From Candidatus Woesearchaeota archaeon (GTDB lineage: Archaea; Nanobdellota; Nanobdellia; Woesearchaeales; JAHWIC01): DNA of 64,000 nucleotides. The stretch spans positions 51,158 to 115,157 of the forward strand of contig JAHWIK010000022.1 of the NCBI GenBank assembly GCA_019322485.1, read 5' to 3'. The notes below the pieces were generated by a model. It made no database searches and was not told the DNA's origin. It was given only the letters and a program-made list of their open reading frames with translations. Of the stretch, positions 62,642 through 64,000 are shown piece after piece. The position numbers and the translations under genes are program-made. Position 1 is the first letter of the stretch. Each line of letters starts with the position of its first letter.

Positions 62642-63508
62642 ATGCTTGACATTATTATATATAGTGTCTGTATTATCGGCTTGATTATAGCAGCTATTAC
62701 TGACATCAAAACAAGGGAAGTGCCAGACTGGCTAAATTTCAGCCTGATTGCTGCAGGAATTGGATTAAATCTTTTATTTACAGTTATACTTCATGATTAT
62801 AAATATATAATAAACAGCATTGCAGGATTCCTGGCATTTTTTATTATAGCCCTGATAATGTTCTACACAGGCCAGTGGGGCGGCGGTGACTCAAAGATAA
62901 TCATGGGGCTCGGAGCATTAGTTGGGCTTGACCTAAGCTTCAAGGGGAGGGTGCTCATAGATTTCCTCATAAACTCACTGATAATTGGAGCAGCCTATGG
63001 TTTGGTATGGAGCTCTGTCCTTACAGTCAGGAAATGGAAAGGTGTGCTCAAGGAGGTTAGGAAAATATGCAGGAGCAAAAAGGTAAAGGCATCAAAAAAA
63101 GTGCTCTTTTTGATAATCCTCATATTGATTATGTTTATCATATTCCAGAAAGACCCAATAATAAAATTCTTTTTGTTGGGTATGTTAGTGCTGTCAATAA
63201 TAACTTTCTATCTCTGGATATATATCAAAGCAGTTGAGAAATCAGCAATGCTGAAGTTGGTTGCACCGCATAAATTAACTGAAGGGGACTGGATTGCAAA
63301 GGATATTGTGGTGGATAAAAAAAGGATATGCGGGCCAAAAGACCTGGGCATCAGCAAGCCGCAGATAAAAGAGCTGATTGCGCTTTACAGAAAGAAAAAA
63401 GTGAAGAACGTCCTGATAAAAGAGGGGCTGCCGTTTGTGCCGAGCTTCTTGATTGCGTTTATTATAACCTTGTTTATCGGCAATATACTGCTTTTACTGC
63501 TCGCTTAA
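62642..63508 (+). CDS. Type IV prepilin/preflagellin peptidase (A24 family)
   Basis: 288 aa with about seven membrane segments. The two catalytic aspartates are in AITDIKTREVPDWL and the GxGD motif WGGGDSKIIMGLGA. A longer C-terminal cytoplasmic part (KLTEGDWIAKDIVVDKKRI) is like archaeal FlaK-type peptidases. It removes the leader of pilin-like proteins; the KAQAQ-type proteins in this genome are possible substrates. A TATA-like ATATTTATATAAAC precedes the ATG. Confidence 0.92.
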   Translation: MLDIIIYSVCIIGLIIAAITDIKTREVPDWLNFSLIAAGIGLNLLFTVILHDYKYIINSIAGFLAFFIIALIMFYTGQWGGGDSKIIMGLGALVGLDLSFKGRVLIDFLINSLIIGAAYGLVWSSVLTVRKWKGVLKEVRKICRSKKVKASKKVLFLIILILIMFIIFQKDPIIKFFLLGMLVLSIITFYLWIYIKAVEKSAMLKLVAPHKLTEGDWIAKDIVVDKKRICGPKDLGISKPQIKELIALYRKKKVKNVLIKEGLPFVPSFLIAFIITLFIGNILLLLLA

Positions 63509-63512
63509 TCGC

Positions 63513-63782
63513 TTAATCAAAATGGATAAGCTCTTTGTCTACATCTAGCTTCTTTATCTCTTTCATGGCTTCCTGCCTTGTAATATCCTTAAATAGGAAT
63601 ATATCCTTTGCTCCGGTTGTCCATTTCCAGCCATGCTTCTCCAATATCTTGAGGGCATCGGCAATCTTATGCATCCTTTTTTTTAGTTTATCGCCGAACT
63701 TTCTCAGGTCTTCTGTAGTTACATTCTCCAAGCCAAGCTCTTCTTCTATATCCTCCAAAAGGAATATGCATATCTGCGCCAT
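63513..63782 (-). CDS. Unrecognised 89-aa protein
   Basis: Helical then beta: DLRKFGDKLKKRMHKIADAL, ILEKHGWKWTTGAKDIFLFK and TRQEAMKEIKKLDVDKELI. No family recognised. Convergent with the peptidase gene (4 nt apart) and coupled by a TAATG overlap to the upstream gene that runs off the window. It could be translationally linked to that partner. Confidence 0.6.
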   Translation of the reverse strand: MAQICIFLLEDIEEELGLENVTTEDLRKFGDKLKKRMHKIADALKILEKHGWKWTTGAKDIFLFKDITRQEAMKEIKKLDVDKELIHFD

Positions 63783-64000
63783 TAAGGTATCCTCCTCAGC
63801 TGTTTTATGAGATAATTCTCCTCTCCGCTTATTACCTCTGTTTCCTTCTGTACTTCCTTAGGCTTCTCTCCTGGCTTTTTTTCCTCAAATTCTCTCCTGC
63901 CAGAGGCTTCCTCCTTAAGCTTCAGCTCAACAGTAGACATCTCTTCTTCATTGAGCTGCTTTGACTGCCATTGAAGATTAATGCCGTCACCCTCATTCCT
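63782..64000 (-). CDS. Partial charged protein, N-terminus beyond the window
   Basis: The last 72 codons only. Very Lys/Glu-rich (EEASGRREFEEKKPGEKPKE) with a basic end (QLRRIP). Not recognised from this fragment. Its TAA shares an A with the ATG of the next gene, so the two are coupled. Confidence 0.6.
   Translation of the reverse strand, partial: RNEGDGINLQWQSKQLNEEEMSTVELKLKEEASGRREFEEKKPGEKPKEVQKETEVISGEENYLIKQLRRIP

Overview
The window comes from an archaeal chromosome. It carries eS1, eS28, eL24, eL8/L7Ae, uS10, EF-1A, EF-2, Bud32, a type II methionine aminopeptidase, a preflagellin-type peptidase and intron-bearing tRNAs. The low G+C, lysine-rich proteins, many overlapping minus-strand genes and many bacterial-type genes (CoaD, CoaE, GyrB, a queuosine-type TGT) suggest a DPANN lineage of the Woesearchaeota/Pacearchaeota kind. 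That placement is inference. Some genes look leaderless, with a TATA box 24-39 nt before the ATG. Others, especially the redox cluster, have strong GGAGGTG-type ribosome binding sites.

Layout. 1-5.7 kb: CoA biosynthesis (coaE, coaD), then an operon of two D-Ala-D-Ala-ligase-like ATP-grasp enzymes and a lysine-2,3-aminomutase-like radical SAM enzyme behind a 355-bp AT-rich upstream region. 5.7-12.6 kb: a glucan region with three small paralogues, a GH57 enzyme, a GT4 glycosyltransferase, a winged-helix regulator, a GT3 glycogen synthase and a GalT-like enzyme. 12.6-23 kb: Map, a queuosine-type TGT with a YhhQ-type transporter, HisRS with an N-terminal ribbon-helix-helix domain, a Fic-like/RHH pair, and unrecognised genes. 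23-31.4 kb: a histidine operon (hisI-G-D-C-HAD-B-H::HAD-F-A) and a divergent-promoter regulator of the HTH_10 type with three matching palindromes. 31.4-43.7 kb: a LAGLIDADG-like ORF, a lipoprotein serpin, membrane and metal-transport genes, Bud32, a DEAD-box helicase and a four-hairpin intergenic region. 43.7-49 kb: eS1, GyrB, PurM, a phosphodiesterase and a HIT protein. 49-56 kb: four tRNA genes and an oxygen/iron-defence cluster. 56-64 kb: cold-shock protein, translation genes, Ndk, a divergent cis-prenyltransferase and a prepilin peptidase.

The strongest unusual signals are these. Three tRNA genes (Met/CAT, Glu/CTC, Ser/GGA) have a second intron in the T-loop, and the Glu and Ser T-loop introns are near-copies of each other. 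HisRS carries an RHH domain, with GTAATG half-sites between its own TATA box and start codon. An HTH_10 regulator lies beside the his operon with a CCGCAnTATTGCGG palindrome at both promoters. Queuosine-type TGT and a precursor transporter sit together in an archaeon. A hairpin element occurs twice with a compensatory base-pair change. Several small genes below ordinary length cut-offs are also recorded: eL24, a 44-aa RHH protein and short ORFs.
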